DNA of 64,000 nucleotides from Brachybacterium vulturis (GTDB lineage: Bacteria > Actinomycetota > Actinomycetes > Actinomycetales > Dermabacteraceae). The stretch spans positions 2,356,001 through 2,420,000 of the forward strand of contig NZ_CP023563.1 in NCBI RefSeq assembly GCF_002407185.1, written 5' to 3'. The notes below the pieces were generated by a model, which did no database searches, was not told the DNA's origin, and saw only the letters and a list, made by a program, of their open reading frames with translations. How positions within the stretch are numbered: position 1 is the first letter of the stretch; each line of letters starts with the position of its first letter. Both the position numbers and the translations under genes were made by a program. This document shows positions 40,797-49,876 of the stretch, one piece after another.

Positions 40797-41708
40797 ATGC
40801 CCTGGATGCTGCTGTGGACACTGCTCTGGCCGACGCTGGCGAGCATCCTGCTCGGCGCCGCCGCCTGGTCGGTCAACCGGCGCGGTGCCCGTCCCGTCCT
40901 CGTCGGCCGCGTCCCCACTGCAGCGATGGCGGGAGTCGCGGTTCTGGTCATGGCGGTGCACCCGCTCCTCGGCGCGGCCCCGCTGTGGATCGACGCGCCC
41001 TCGGCGCTGTGGCGGTCGCTGATCGACTGGCGTTTCGCGCTGCCGCTGGTCCTCGGGCTGCTGGTCCTGATCCCGTTCGCCGTGGTCCGCCCGCGCTCCA
41101 GCACCCCGACCGGGGCACGTCTGGCGCCTCGCACCTGGCGCTCGTTCCTCAGCACCCGGTGGCTCGGCGCGCTCCTGGGCGTCCTCGCCCTGATCGTCGG
41201 CCTCACGTTCGCGGCCGGCATGGCCTCGCAGCCGAACGATGCAGGTGAGTACGCGATGTACATCGTCGATGTCGGGCCCGGCGCGATCGGCGCGACCATC
41301 TATGGATGGCATTATTCGCTCGTGCCGTCGGTGCTGTGGGTGCTGCTGTGCGCGGCCACCTGGTGGACGCTGTCGCGGATCGCGCGACCACCGCTGGCCA
41401 CGGCGCAGGCCGCCGACGTCACCGAGCGGCGCTTGCGCAGCACGAATGCCGTGCGGGTCGCGCTCGGGGCACTGCTGCTGCACCTGGAGTCGATCCTGCA
41501 CTCCCTCGCGAACACCTCGCGGGTGAGCGGCTCCTTCGTCTCCGGCGAGCGGCTGCCCTTCTCCGCCTCCACGCCGTTCTCCGCCCTCACCGGGCCCCTG
41601 GACGTCCTGGCGCAGGTGGCCGGCATCCTCGGCCTCGCACTGTGGGTGTTCACGCTGCTGACCGCGGTGCCCGCTCCGTCGGCCTCCCGCGTCTCCGTGC
41701 CGTCATGA
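40797..41708 (+). CDS. Membrane protein paired with a GntR regulator
   Basis: A 303-residue protein with about seven hydrophobic segments. It begins MPWMLLWTLLWPTLASILLG and has a MASQPNDAGEYAMYIVD loop facing out. M56/YtrA-type gene pairs often couple such membrane proteins with a small GntR regulator, but no catalytic motif is visible here. GGAGG lies 6 nt before ATG 40797. The stop overlaps the regulator start (ATGA). Confidence 0.78.
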   Translation: MPWMLLWTLLWPTLASILLGAAAWSVNRRGARPVLVGRVPTAAMAGVAVLVMAVHPLLGAAPLWIDAPSALWRSLIDWRFALPLVLGLLVLIPFAVVRPRSSTPTGARLAPRTWRSFLSTRWLGALLGVLALIVGLTFAAGMASQPNDAGEYAMYIVDVGPGAIGATIYGWHYSLVPSVLWVLLCAATWWTLSRIARPPLATAQAADVTERRLRSTNAVRVALGALLLHLESILHSLANTSRVSGSFVSGERLPFSASTPFSALTGPLDVLAQVAGILGLALWVFTLLTAVPAPSASRVSVPS

Positions 41709-42052
41709 TCATCACGCTGTCCGCCGCGGAGGGGAGCCCCGCCCGGCAGATCCACGATCAGATCGGCGGCCTGATCACCACCGGTCGGCTGGGCCGGGGC
41801 GAGCATCTGCCGTCCGTCCGTCAGCTCGCCTCGGACCTCGGGGTCGCGCCGGGCACGGTGGCGAAGGCCTACCGCTCGCTGGAGGCCGACGGTCTGCTCG
41901 TCTCCCGGGTCGGCTCCGGGACCCGGGTCAGCGACCAGGCGGCGCCGGTGTCCTCGACCGTCGCTCAGGCGGCCCGCCGGCTGGCGAGCGCGGCGCGCAG
42001 CGAGGGCCTCTCGCTCGAGGAGGCTGCGCGGGTGCTGCGCATGACCTGGTGA
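41705..42052 (+). CDS. GntR-family regulator, YtrA subtype
   Basis: A 115-residue repressor: an N-terminal winged helix (SPARQIHDQIGGLITTGRLG, then LPSVRQLASDLGVAPGTVAK and VSRVGSGTRVSD) with only a short helical C-terminal dimer domain (LSLEEAARVLRMTW). This is the YtrA layout. It is co-translated with the membrane protein and probably represses the pair through the palindrome at 40763-40780. The ligand is unknown. Confidence 0.9.
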   Translation: MIITLSAAEGSPARQIHDQIGGLITTGRLGRGEHLPSVRQLASDLGVAPGTVAKAYRSLEADGLLVSRVGSGTRVSDQAAPVSSTVAQAARRLASAARSEGLSLEEAARVLRMTW

Positions 42053-42058
42053 CGTGCC

Positions 42059-42337
42059 CTACAGCGTGGAGCTGACGCGGATGATGCGCCGCCGCATCCA
42101 GACCTTCCGGCCCCCGCCCACGTACAGGCGCGTGCGGGCATGCTCCCAGCGTCCGTACTCCGCCTGCTCGGCCAGCTCCGCCCGCACCTGCCCGATGGAG
42201 GTGCCGCTCGGCACGGTCAGGATCCGGAACTCGTAGTCCTCGGCGCGCCGTCCCCGCTCGACGGGGAGATCACGCCACTGGCGAGGATCAGCGACGTGCT
42301 GGACGCCGGCGACGAGGGGTGTGCGGGGTCGGATCAA
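42059..42337 (-). CDS. DUF5703 family protein
   Basis: A 92-residue soluble protein. The conserved part is YEFRILTVPSGTSIGQVRAE, followed by EHARTRLYVGGGRKVWMRRR. This matches my memory of the DUF5703 family, found near uppP and mshC in actinobacteria. TTG 42337 is chosen because AGGAGA lies about 6 nt upstream; the frame further upstream is poly-Val/Arg noise antisense to the acidic gene. Function unknown. Confidence 0.7.
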   Translation of the reverse strand: MIRPRTPLVAGVQHVADPRQWRDLPVERGRRAEDYEFRILTVPSGTSIGQVRAELAEQAEYGRWEHARTRLYVGGGRKVWMRRRIIRVSSTL

Positions 42338-42490
42338 CCTGTTCTCCTGTGCTCGATGCGCTGTGTCATGACCTGCGACAGCCGTCCTCGCGCCGCATCG
42401 GCGGGCTGTCCCGGGGGCGAGTCCCGATCCGTGAGCGGTCTCCCGATCACGAGAAGCTCGTCCCACTGTCCATTGTGCCGTCGGACGATG

Positions 42491-42496
42491 TACCGT
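42491..42496 (+). promoter_or_regulatory. Leaderless -10 (TACCGT) for the acidic protein
   Basis: TACCGT is followed by CCAAGC and then ATG 42503. Confidence 0.6.
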
Positions 42497-42502
42497 CCAA
42501 GC

Positions 42503-42805
<303 letters not shown>

Positions 42806-42868
42806 TCGCCGGCTCCACCCGGGGCTCCTCCCCGGTACCTCCACGTACTCTTCACCACTGCTGCGCTG

Positions 42869-42905
42869 CGCGGCGCCGGGCCCACCGCCCGGCGCCGCGT
42901 ACTCT
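42869..42905 (+). terminator. Terminator of the acidic gene abutting the uppP -10
   Basis: A perfect 13-bp stem (CGCGGCGCCGGGC with GCCCGGCGCCGCG) with a 5-nt loop ends at 42899. TACTCT, a -10 candidate for uppP, begins at 42900, so the -35 would lie inside the hairpin. Confidence 0.75.
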
Positions 42906-42969
42906 GTGCGGGGCCCGCAGTCGCCGCACCGCGTCAGCGTCGGATCCCTGAATCGATCGAGGAGAGTTC

Positions 42970-43842
42970 ATGTCGTTCATCGAGGCGGTCATCCTGGGGC
43001 TGGTCCAGGGATTGTCCGAGTTCCTGCCGATCTCCTCGAGCGCCCACGTGCGCGTGGTCGGCGAGCTGCTGGATCCCGGGCAGGACCCCGGCGCGGCGTT
43101 CACCGCGATCATCCAGCTCGGCACCGAGACGGCGGTGCTGATCTATTTCTGGAACGACATCAGCCGCATCATCGGCAAGTGGTTCCGGGCCCTGGCGGGC
43201 AAGGTCCCGCACTCCGATCCGGACGTGCGGATGGGCTGGCTGGTGATCCTCGGCTCCATCCCGATCGGTGTGCTGGGGCTGCTGTTCGAGGACCAGATCG
43301 ACTACAGCCTGCGGAACCTCTACATCACCTCCGCGATGCTGATCCTCTTCGGCCTGCTGCTGGGGCTCGCCGACCGGATCGCCCCGCAGCGCAAGGAGCT
43401 CACCCAGCTCACCGTGCGCGACGGCATCCTCTTCGGCCTCGCACAGGCGCTGGCGCTGATCCCCGGGGTCTCCCGCTCCGGCGGCACCATCACCGCAGGG
43501 CTCCTGATGGGCTTTAAGCGCGAGGCCGCCGCCCGCTACGCCTTCCTGCTCGCCGTCCCGGCGGTGTTCGCCTCCGGCCTGTACAAGGCGGCCAAGGAGG
43601 TGCCGGCGCTGCTGACCTCCGACGGCAGGGCTGCGGCCGCCGCTGCGGGCGAGCCCTCCCTGATGGCGATCGTGGTGGCGACCGTGGTGGCCTTCGGCGT
43701 GGGCTACGCCGTGATCGTCTGGTTCATGCGGATCATCACGAATCACTCCTACCTGATGTTCGTGGTCTACCGCGTCATCGCGGGACTGCTGCTGCTGGGC
43801 CTGCTCTGGTTCGGTGTGATCGACCCGCTGGGCGGAGCCTGA
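42970..43842 (+). CDS. uppP: Undecaprenyl-diphosphatase (BacA/UppP)
   Basis: A 290-residue multi-pass membrane phosphatase that recycles the cell-wall lipid carrier. Both signatures are visible: [19 protein letters not shown] and the [14 protein letters not shown] region with its catalytic Arg and Ser. About eight membrane helices. GAGGAGAG precedes the ATG. Position beside mshC matches mycobacteria (Rv2136c). Confidence 0.95.
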   Translation: MSFIEAVILGLVQGLSEFLPISSSAHVRVVGELLDPGQDPGAAFTAIIQLGTETAVLIYFWNDISRIIGKWFRALAGKVPHSDPDVRMGWLVILGSIPIGVLGLLFEDQIDYSLRNLYITSAMLILFGLLLGLADRIAPQRKELTQLTVRDGILFGLAQALALIPGVSRSGGTITAGLLMGFKREAAARYAFLLAVPAVFASGLYKAAKEVPALLTSDGRAAAAAAGEPSLMAIVVATVVAFGVGYAVIVWFMRIITNHSYLMFVVYRVIAGLLLLGLLWFGVIDPLGGA

Positions 43843-43864
43843 GCAGTTCACGGCGGGCTGATCG

Positions 43865-43870
43865 TATGAT
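43865..43870 (+). promoter_or_regulatory. Leaderless -10 (TATGAT) for mshC
   Basis: TATGAT, close to consensus, is followed by CGACGG and then GTG 43877. Confidence 0.7.
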
Positions 43871-43876
43871 CGACGG

Positions 43877-45127
43877 GTGCATTCCTGGACCTCCCCCGCT
43901 CTTGATCCCCTCCCCGCCTCCGGTGTGCCGCTGAGGCTGTTCGATACCCGTGCCGGGAGGGTCGTGCCGATCCTCCCGCTCACCCCGGGGACCGCCCGGC
44001 TGTACGTCTGCGGCATCACGCCGTACGACTCCACCCACCTGGGCCACGCGGCGACCTACCACGCCGCCGACCTGATGCGACGGGCGCTGCACGACACCGG
44101 GTACCAGGTCGAGACGGCACAGAACATCACCGACGTCGACGACCCGCTGCTCGAGCGCGCCGACCGCGACGGGGTGGACTGGCGCGAGCTCGCCGCTTCC
44201 CAGGTGGAGCTGTTCACGAAGGACATGGAGTCGCTGCGGATCATCGCTCCGGAGACCTACCGGTCCGTGAGCGAGGCGATGGAGCAGATCATCGCCGTGG
44301 TCCGCACCCTGCACGAGCGGGGCCGCGCCTACCCGGTGGAGGCGAACGACGCCGCCGGCCCCGACTGGTACCTCGACCTCTCCGTCGACGGAGCCCTGGG
44401 GGACGTCTCCGGCTGGTCCGAGGAGCAGATGCTCGAGGTCTTCGCCGAGCGCGGCGGCGACCCGGACCGCGCCGGCAAGCGCGGCCGCTTCGATCCGCTG
44501 CTGTGGCGGGCCGAGCGCGAGGGCGAGCCCGCCTGGGACGCCGCAGAGCTCGGCCGCGGCCGGCCCGGATGGCACGTGGAGTGCGTGTGCATCGCGGAGG
44601 AGGCGATCGGCCTGCCCTTCGACATCCAGGCCGGCGGCAGCGATCTGATCTTCCCCCACCACGACCTCAGCGCCGCCCACTCCGTGGCGCTGGGACGCCC
44701 CTTCGCCGCCGCCTACGCGCACAGCGGCATGGTCGCCCACCAGGGCGAGAAGATGAGCAAGTCACTGGGCAACCTGGTGTTCGTGCACCGCCTGGTGCGC
44801 GACGGCGTGGATCCGATGGCGATCCGCCTGGTGCTGATGGCGCACCACTACCGCAGCGACTGGGAGTGGTCCGAGCAGGAGCTCGAGCAGGCGACCGTCC
44901 GGCTGGAGCGCTACCGCGACGCCGCCCGCCGCGGCGAGCGCTGCCCGGCGACGGTCGAGGAGATGCGGGCCGCCCTGCGCGACGACCTCGACACCGCTCG
45001 CGCGCTCGAGGCGCTGGACGCCTGGGCCGAGGGCAGGCCCGTCCCCCGCGCGGACGATGCGGCCCCCGGGCCCGACGATGTCCCCGCCGCGCTCGACGCG
45101 CTGTTCGGGATCACGCTCGAGAGCTGA
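43877..45127 (+). CDS. mshC: Mycothiol ligase MshC (Cys:GlcN-Ins ligase)
   Basis: A 416-residue relative of cysteinyl-tRNA synthetase that joins cysteine to GlcN-inositol in mycothiol synthesis. It has the HIGH-like TPYDSTHLGHAATYHA, zinc Cys in YVCGITPYD, WHVECVCIA, GGSDLIFPHHDLSAAHS and KMSKS in GEKMSKSLGN. The short C-terminus without an anticodon-binding domain, and the THLGH form, distinguish it from CysS. Mycothiol supports an actinobacterial host. Confidence 0.94.
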   Translation: MHSWTSPALDPLPASGVPLRLFDTRAGRVVPILPLTPGTARLYVCGITPYDSTHLGHAATYHAADLMRRALHDTGYQVETAQNITDVDDPLLERADRDGVDWRELAASQVELFTKDMESLRIIAPETYRSVSEAMEQIIAVVRTLHERGRAYPVEANDAAGPDWYLDLSVDGALGDVSGWSEEQMLEVFAERGGDPDRAGKRGRFDPLLWRAEREGEPAWDAAELGRGRPGWHVECVCIAEEAIGLPFDIQAGGSDLIFPHHDLSAAHSVALGRPFAAAYAHSGMVAHQGEKMSKSLGNLVFVHRLVRDGVDPMAIRLVLMAHHYRSDWEWSEQELEQATVRLERYRDAARRGERCPATVEEMRAALRDDLDTARALEALDAWAEGRPVPRADDAAPGPDDVPAALDALFGITLES

Positions 45128-45142
45128 GCGCCGGGCACGAGC

Positions 45143-45952
45143 TCATTCGGACTCGCGGCGCCGACGCAGGAACTGCTCGAACTCCCTGGCGATCGCGTCG
45201 CCGCTGGCCTCCGGCAGCCCGGCGGCGTCCTGGGCACGCTCCAGACGGGCGACGTACTCGGCCACGTCCTCGTCGGTGCGCGCCAGCTCGTCGACCCCGC
45301 GCTCCCAGGCCTCCGCGTCCTCGATCAGCTCGTCGAGCGGGATGGGCGCGCTGACGAGGTCCTGCACCTCCCGCATCAGTCCCAGCACCGCCTTCGGCGA
45401 GAAGTTCTGCGAGACGTAATGGGGGACCTGCACCCAGATGCTGGTGGTGCGCAGCCCGGCGCTGGCCGTGCGCCGGGCCAGGATCGTGGGCACCCCGATC
45501 GGACCGGTGTACAGCTCGGACCCCTTCACGGGCTCGGCGGGCACCGGCTCCACATGGGCGGAGACGGGCAGCGGCCGGGAGTGGGGCGAGTCGGCGAGCA
45601 GGGCCCCGAGCGCGATCACGGAGCTGACATCCAGCGCCTGCAGCTGCTCGAGCACCTCATCGCAGAAGCGCTTCCAGCGCAACGAGGGCTCAGGACCCAT
45701 CACGGTGACGATCTCGGGCCCGCGCGGCGGGGTCACCAGGTGCACACGGGTGTCCGGCCAGTCGACGACCCGCAGACCGTCCTCGGTGGTGTGGATCTCG
45801 GGACGGTTGACCTGGAAATCGATGAACTCCTCAGCATCGACCGCGCCCGCCGGCCGGGTGGGCCAGACCTCGTGCAGATGCTCGATCACCCCGGTGGCTG
45901 CCTCGCCGGCATCGTTCCATCCGCTGAAAGCCGTGATGGCGATTCGACTCAT
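45143..45952 (-). CDS. PAC2 family protein (proteasome-assembly-chaperone-like)
   Basis: A 269-residue protein. It starts MSRIAITAFSGWNDAGEAAT, the usual PAC2 N-terminus, and has IALGALLADSPHSRPLPVSA, YTGPIGVPTIL and VPHYVSQNFSPKAVLGL. The C-terminal 70 residues are an acidic helical tail. Bacterial PAC2 proteins are common in actinobacteria, and their role is not settled. ATG 45952 is fixed by a leaderless promoter; the adjacent GTG 45955 was rejected. No core proteasome genes are present nearby. Confidence 0.88.
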   Translation of the reverse strand: MSRIAITAFSGWNDAGEAATGVIEHLHEVWPTRPAGAVDAEEFIDFQVNRPEIHTTEDGLRVVDWPDTRVHLVTPPRGPEIVTVMGPEPSLRWKRFCDEVLEQLQALDVSSVIALGALLADSPHSRPLPVSAHVEPVPAEPVKGSELYTGPIGVPTILARRTASAGLRTTSIWVQVPHYVSQNFSPKAVLGLMREVQDLVSAPIPLDELIEDAEAWERGVDELARTDEDVAEYVARLERAQDAAGLPEASGDAIAREFEQFLRRRRESE

Positions 45953-45958
45953 CACCCC

Positions 45959-45964
45959 ATCATA
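45959..45964 (-). promoter_or_regulatory. Leaderless -10 (TATGAT) for the PAC2 gene
   Basis: On the minus strand TATGAT is followed by GGGGTG and then ATG 45952. This picks ATG over the GTG codon just before it. Confidence 0.65.
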
Positions 45965-45995
45965 GGCACCTCATCCCCGGTCCAGGATCACGGGC

Positions 45996-46001
45996 TATCC
46001 T
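45996..46001 (+). promoter_or_regulatory. Possible -10 (TATCCT) for the M50 protease gene
   Basis: TATCCT would give a leader of about 38 nt with a GGAGGAG ribosome site. It is divergent from the PAC2 promoter 30 bp away. Confidence 0.45.
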
Positions 46002-46046
46002 CGGCCTGCCTGGGGATCCCCGCCCCGGCGGCGGAGGAGACCGATC

Positions 46047-47162
46047 ATGACCAGCCCCACGGTGCGCCTCGGGCCGCTGCCCCCGGTGCGGGTCAGCCCC
46101 GGCACCCTGCTCACCGTGCTGCTCTTCGCGGTCATCATGTACCCCTCGCTCTCCCGCGGTGGCATCGCACCGACCACGGCGGTGCTGCTGGCGATCGGCA
46201 TCGGGCTGTTCATGATCGTCTCGGTCCTCGTGCACGAGGCCGCCCATGCCCTGGTCGCCCGCGCCTTCGGTGCCAGCGTCGATCACATCGCCCTGACCCT
46301 GTGGGGCGGGCACACGCAGTACCGCTCCCGGCAGATGCCGGCGCTCGGCTCCCTGCTGGTCTCGCTGTCCGGTCCGGCCGCGAACCTGCTGCTGGCCGGG
46401 CTGTGCTTCGCCGCCGTGCAGCAGGCCGATCCCGGCAGCTCCCCGGACGTGTTCTTCTCGGTGAGCTCCTGGCTGAACCTGGTGCTCGCGGTGTTCAACC
46501 TGCTGCCCGGGCTGCCCATGGACGGCGGCCGCGCCCTCGAGACGCTGCTCGGAGCGGTCCTGAGGAGCCCTGAGCTCGGCACCCGGATCACGGCCTGGCT
46601 CGGACGCGGGATCGCCGTCGCGGTGGTCGCCTATCCGCTGTGGCGGATCGTGCGCGCCGGCGGTGCCGGCGGTTTCTCCCTGCTGACCCTGGTCTGGGCG
46701 CTGCTGATCGCCGGCATGCTCTGGCAGGGCGCCACGCAGGCGCTGACCGGAGCCGCGCTGCAGGGCCGCATCCGCTCCCTGGACGCCGCCTCCCTCGCCA
46801 CGCCCGTGCGGATCATCCCGCACCAGGCGTCGCTGTCGGACCTCGACCCCTCCGCCGATCTCTCCTCGGTGCTGATCCTGGACCGCACCGCCACGGGACC
46901 GGGCACCGTCGGCCGGGCCTCCCGGATCGACCCGGCCGCGGCCGCCGCCGTCCCCCTCGCACAGCGCGCGGCGACCCCGGTCCTCGCAGTCGCCGGGGCG
47001 ATCGGCGAGATCGGGGCGCTGCCCGCCACGCTGCGCGGCGATGACCTGATCGGCGCGATGCTCGCGCATCCCGCCCCCGCCTACCTGGTCCTGGCAGAGG
47101 ACGGCACCGCCCGCGGTGTGATCCTGAGCGCGGACGTCAACGCACTCCTGCGCGGACGGTGA
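46047..47162 (+). CDS. M50 site-2-type metalloprotease with CBS-like tail
   Basis: A 371-residue intramembrane zinc protease. The HExxH motif is VLVHEAAHALVARAFG in a membrane helix, and the third ligand is in NLLPGLPMDGGRAL. Six or so membrane helices are followed by a C-terminal soluble region (residues about 250-371) resembling a CBS-domain pair, where nucleotides may regulate. Substrate unknown. GGAGGAG precedes ATG 46047. It lies immediately upstream of trmI. Confidence 0.88.
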   Translation: MTSPTVRLGPLPPVRVSPGTLLTVLLFAVIMYPSLSRGGIAPTTAVLLAIGIGLFMIVSVLVHEAAHALVARAFGASVDHIALTLWGGHTQYRSRQMPALGSLLVSLSGPAANLLLAGLCFAAVQQADPGSSPDVFFSVSSWLNLVLAVFNLLPGLPMDGGRALETLLGAVLRSPELGTRITAWLGRGIAVAVVAYPLWRIVRAGGAGGFSLLTLVWALLIAGMLWQGATQALTGAALQGRIRSLDAASLATPVRIIPHQASLSDLDPSADLSSVLILDRTATGPGTVGRASRIDPAAAAAVPLAQRAATPVLAVAGAIGEIGALPATLRGDDLIGAMLAHPAPAYLVLAEDGTARGVILSADVNALLRGR

Positions 47163-47192
47163 ACATCATGGTGGCTGCGACGGCCCGGGCCA

Positions 47193-47198
47193 TATGCT
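47193..47198 (+). promoter_or_regulatory. Leaderless -10 (TATGCT) for trmI
   Basis: TATGCT is followed by 7 nt and then ATG 47206. An in-frame start at 47194 would lie inside this hexamer and is rejected. Confidence 0.65.
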
Positions 47199-47205
47199 GG
47201 AACGC

Positions 47206-48273
47206 ATGACTGATCAGCCGCAGCCCGCCGCCCACGACGGGGCACCGGGTCCCGCGCCCCGCGCGCCCCGACGCGGTCTGGATCGCACCGGACCCTTCGC
47301 CCTCGGCGACAAGGTCCAGCTCGCCGACGCCAAGAACCGACTGCACACCATCACCCTCAGGCCCGGCGGCGAGTTCCACTCGCACCGCGGGGTGCTGCGC
47401 CACGACCAGCTCATCGGCGCCGAGGACGGGGTCGTGGTCGAGAACTCCCACGGCATCGTGTACCAGGCGCTGCGGCCCCTCTACGCCGACTACATGCTGG
47501 CGATGCCCCGCGGTGCCGCGATCATCTACCCCAAGGACTCCGCCCAGATCCTGATGTGGGGGGACATCTTCCCCGGGGCCCGGGTGCTCGAGGCCGGCGT
47601 CGGCTCCGGAGGCCTGACCACTGCGCTGCTGCGTGCCGTCGGCCCCGAGGGGTCGGTGCACTCGATCGAACGGCGCGAGGACTTCGCCGAGGTGGCCCGG
47701 GAGAACGTCGAGACCTTCTTCGGCGGCGAGCACCCCGCCTGGGAGCTGTCCGTCGGTGATTTCCAGGATCTCGCCCCCGCGCTCTCGCCCGAGGAACCCG
47801 CGGTGGACCGTGTGGTGCTGGACATGCTCGCCCCCTGGGAGTGCGTGGACTCCGCCGCGGAGGTCCTGGTCTCCGGCGGCGTGTTCCTGGCATACGTCGC
47901 GACCGTCACCCAGCTCTCGCGGACCGCCGAGGCGCTGCGCGCCCACGGCGAGTTCACCGAGCCCTTTGCCTGGGAGTCCTTCGTGCGCCCCTGGCACCTG
48001 GAGGGGCTCGCCGTGCGCCCCGAGCACCGCATGAACGCCCACACCGGCTTCCTGCTCACCGCCCGTCGCACCGCCCACGGCACTCAGGCGCTGCGCCGCA
48101 CCACCCGCCCGGCGCCCGGCTCCCGCCTCGAGGAGGAGCTGAGCCATCCCGACAACGAGGGCTTCGGCGGCTCCGAGGGCGAATGGAGCACGCAGGACGT
48201 GGGCGAGCGGGGCGTCGCCCCGCGCAAGCTCAAGCGCGCACTGCGCGACATCCGACAGGGACGCGACCGCTGA
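47206..48273 (+). CDS. trmI: tRNA (adenine-58-N1)-methyltransferase
   Basis: A 355-residue SAM-dependent enzyme that makes m1A58 in tRNA. After a variable start come [19 protein letters not shown] and [19 protein letters not shown], then the SAM loop [14 protein letters not shown] and [10 protein letters not shown]. The C-terminal tail after residue 290 is extra and basic. It is the gene upstream of arc in mycobacteria (Rv2118c) and starts the same block here. Confidence 0.94.
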   Translation: MTDQPQPAAHDGAPGPAPRAPRRGLDRTGPFALGDKVQLADAKNRLHTITLRPGGEFHSHRGVLRHDQLIGAEDGVVVENSHGIVYQALRPLYADYMLAMPRGAAIIYPKDSAQILMWGDIFPGARVLEAGVGSGGLTTALLRAVGPEGSVHSIERREDFAEVARENVETFFGGEHPAWELSVGDFQDLAPALSPEEPAVDRVVLDMLAPWECVDSAAEVLVSGGVFLAYVATVTQLSRTAEALRAHGEFTEPFAWESFVRPWHLEGLAVRPEHRMNAHTGFLLTARRTAHGTQALRRTTRPAPGSRLEEELSHPDNEGFGGSEGEWSTQDVGERGVAPRKLKRALRDIRQGRDR

Positions 48274-48301
48274 TCGCCCTCGGGAAGGAGAACGCCGCAG
48301 G

Positions 48302-49876
48302 ATGAAGACCTACGCCGAGATGACCACCGAGCTCGAGCAGCTCGCGGACCACAACGACCGCCTGATCGCGGGTCTGCGCTCCGCCCGGGCGCAGATCGTC
48401 GAGCTCAAGAACGACCTCGAACGGGTCGGCGACCCGCCGAACTCCTACGCCACCTTCCTGCGCCGCTGCGAGGGCACCACCATCGACGTGCTCCACCACG
48501 GCCGCCGACTGCGGGTGGCGACCTCCGCCTCCCTGGACCTGGAGGCGCTGACCCCGGGTGCCGAGCTGCGGCTGAACGAGGCCCTGGCCGCGGTGGAGGC
48601 GGTCGCCCCGAGCGACGCCGGCAACGTGGTGCCCGTGGTCGAGGAGCTGGCCGACTCCCGGCTGCTGGTGGCCGTGGCCCCCGACGACACCCGCGTGCTG
48701 CGCCGTGCCGGCACCCTCACCGACGAGCAGCTCCACCCCGGCGACCACGTGCTGGTGGACCTCAAGTCCCAGCTGGTGCTGGAGCGGATCGACCGCGCCG
48801 AGATCACCGACCTCGTCCTCGAACAGGTCCCGGAGGTCTCCTTCGACCAGATCGGCGGGCTGGGCGAGCAGATCGAGGCGATCCGCGATGCCGTCGAGCT
48901 GCCCTTCCTGCAGCAGGACCTCTACCGCACCTACGGCCTGCGCCCGCCGCAGGGCGTGCTGCTGTACGGCCCGCCCGGCTGCGGCAAGACGATGATCGCC
49001 AAGGCGGTCGCCCATGAGCTCGTGCTGCGCAGCGCCGAGGTGCGCGGGGTGAGCGTCGCCGAGGCGCTGGAGAACTCCGCCTTCCTCAACGTCAAGGGCC
49101 CCGAGCTGCTGAACAAGTACGTGGGCGAGACCGAGCGGTCGATCCGCCTGGTGTTCGAGCGCGCCCGGGAGAAGGCGGCGGCCGACCACCCGGTGGTGAT
49201 CTTCTTCGACGAGATGGAGGCGCTGTTCCGCACCCGCGGCACCGGCATGTCCAGCGACGTCGAGACCACGATCGTGCCCCAGCTGCTGGCCGAGATCGAC
49301 GGTGTCGAGGGCCTGGACAACGTCATCGTCATCGGCGCCTCCAACCGCGAGGACATGATCGACCCGGCGATCCTGCGACCGGGTCGGCTCGACGTGAAGA
49401 TCCGGGTGCGTCGCCCCAACCAGCGCGCCGGCCGCGACATCCTCTCCCTCTACCTGGACGAGACCGTACCGGTGCGCGAGGACCGTGAGCAGCTGCTGGA
49501 TCTCGCCGCCCGCGAGATCTACGACGAGGGCCCGGCCTCCGCGTTCGTGCGGGTCGAGTACTCCGACGGCGGGCAGGACACCCTCCACTTCCGCGACTTC
49601 GTCTCCGGTGCCACCCTGCGCAACATCGTGGACCGGGCGAAGAAGAGGGCGGTGAAGGACCAGCTGGCCACCGGCGACGTCGGTGTCGGCTCCCAGCACC
49701 TGCACGACGCGATCACCGCCGAGTTCGTCGAGAACGAGGACATGCCCTCGGCCGCGCACCCCGAGGACTGGGCCCGGGTGACCGGTCTGCCCGGCGGCGG
49801 GAGGCGCCGCGTCGAGGCGATCGTCCCGCTGCAGGGACGCACCTACAGCTCCACCGAGGAGGAGGGCACGGCATGA
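48302..49876 (+). CDS. arc: ARC/Mpa ATPase of the Pup system, no proteasome-docking tail
   Basis: A 524-residue AAA+ ring ATPase that binds Pup through an N-terminal coiled coil ([20 protein letters not shown]) and unfolds pupylated proteins. OB domains follow, then Walker A GPPGCGKT (about residue 223), Walker [13 protein letters not shown] and [19 protein letters not shown]. Mycobacterial Mpa ends with a C-terminal QYL-type tail that opens the 20S core. Here the protein ends STEEEGTA, with no such tail. AAGGAGAA precedes ATG 48302. It overlaps dop by 4 nt. Confidence 0.93.
   Translation: MKTYAEMTTELEQLADHNDRLIAGLRSARAQIVELKNDLERVGDPPNSYATFLRRCEGTTIDVLHHGRRLRVATSASLDLEALTPGAELRLNEALAAVEAVAPSDAGNVVPVVEELADSRLLVAVAPDDTRVLRRAGTLTDEQLHPGDHVLVDLKSQLVLERIDRAEITDLVLEQVPEVSFDQIGGLGEQIEAIRDAVELPFLQQDLYRTYGLRPPQGVLLYGPPGCGKTMIAKAVAHELVLRSAEVRGVSVAEALENSAFLNVKGPELLNKYVGETERSIRLVFERAREKAAADHPVVIFFDEMEALFRTRGTGMSSDVETTIVPQLLAEIDGVEGLDNVIVIGASNREDMIDPAILRPGRLDVKIRVRRPNQRAGRDILSLYLDETVPVREDREQLLDLAAREIYDEGPASAFVRVEYSDGGQDTLHFRDFVSGATLRNIVDRAKKRAVKDQLATGDVGVGSQHLHDAITAEFVENEDMPSAAHPEDWARVTGLPGGGRRRVEAIVPLQGRTYSSTEEEGTA

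Noticed and set aside
43877-45127. mshC as cysteinyl-tRNA synthetase
   Set aside because: It is too short at the C-terminus, lacks the anticodon-binding domain and sits in the mycothiol-type neighbourhood.
47194-47205. Start of trmI at 47194
   Set aside because: That codon lies within the -10 hexamer. ATG 47206 has the leaderless spacing seen elsewhere.
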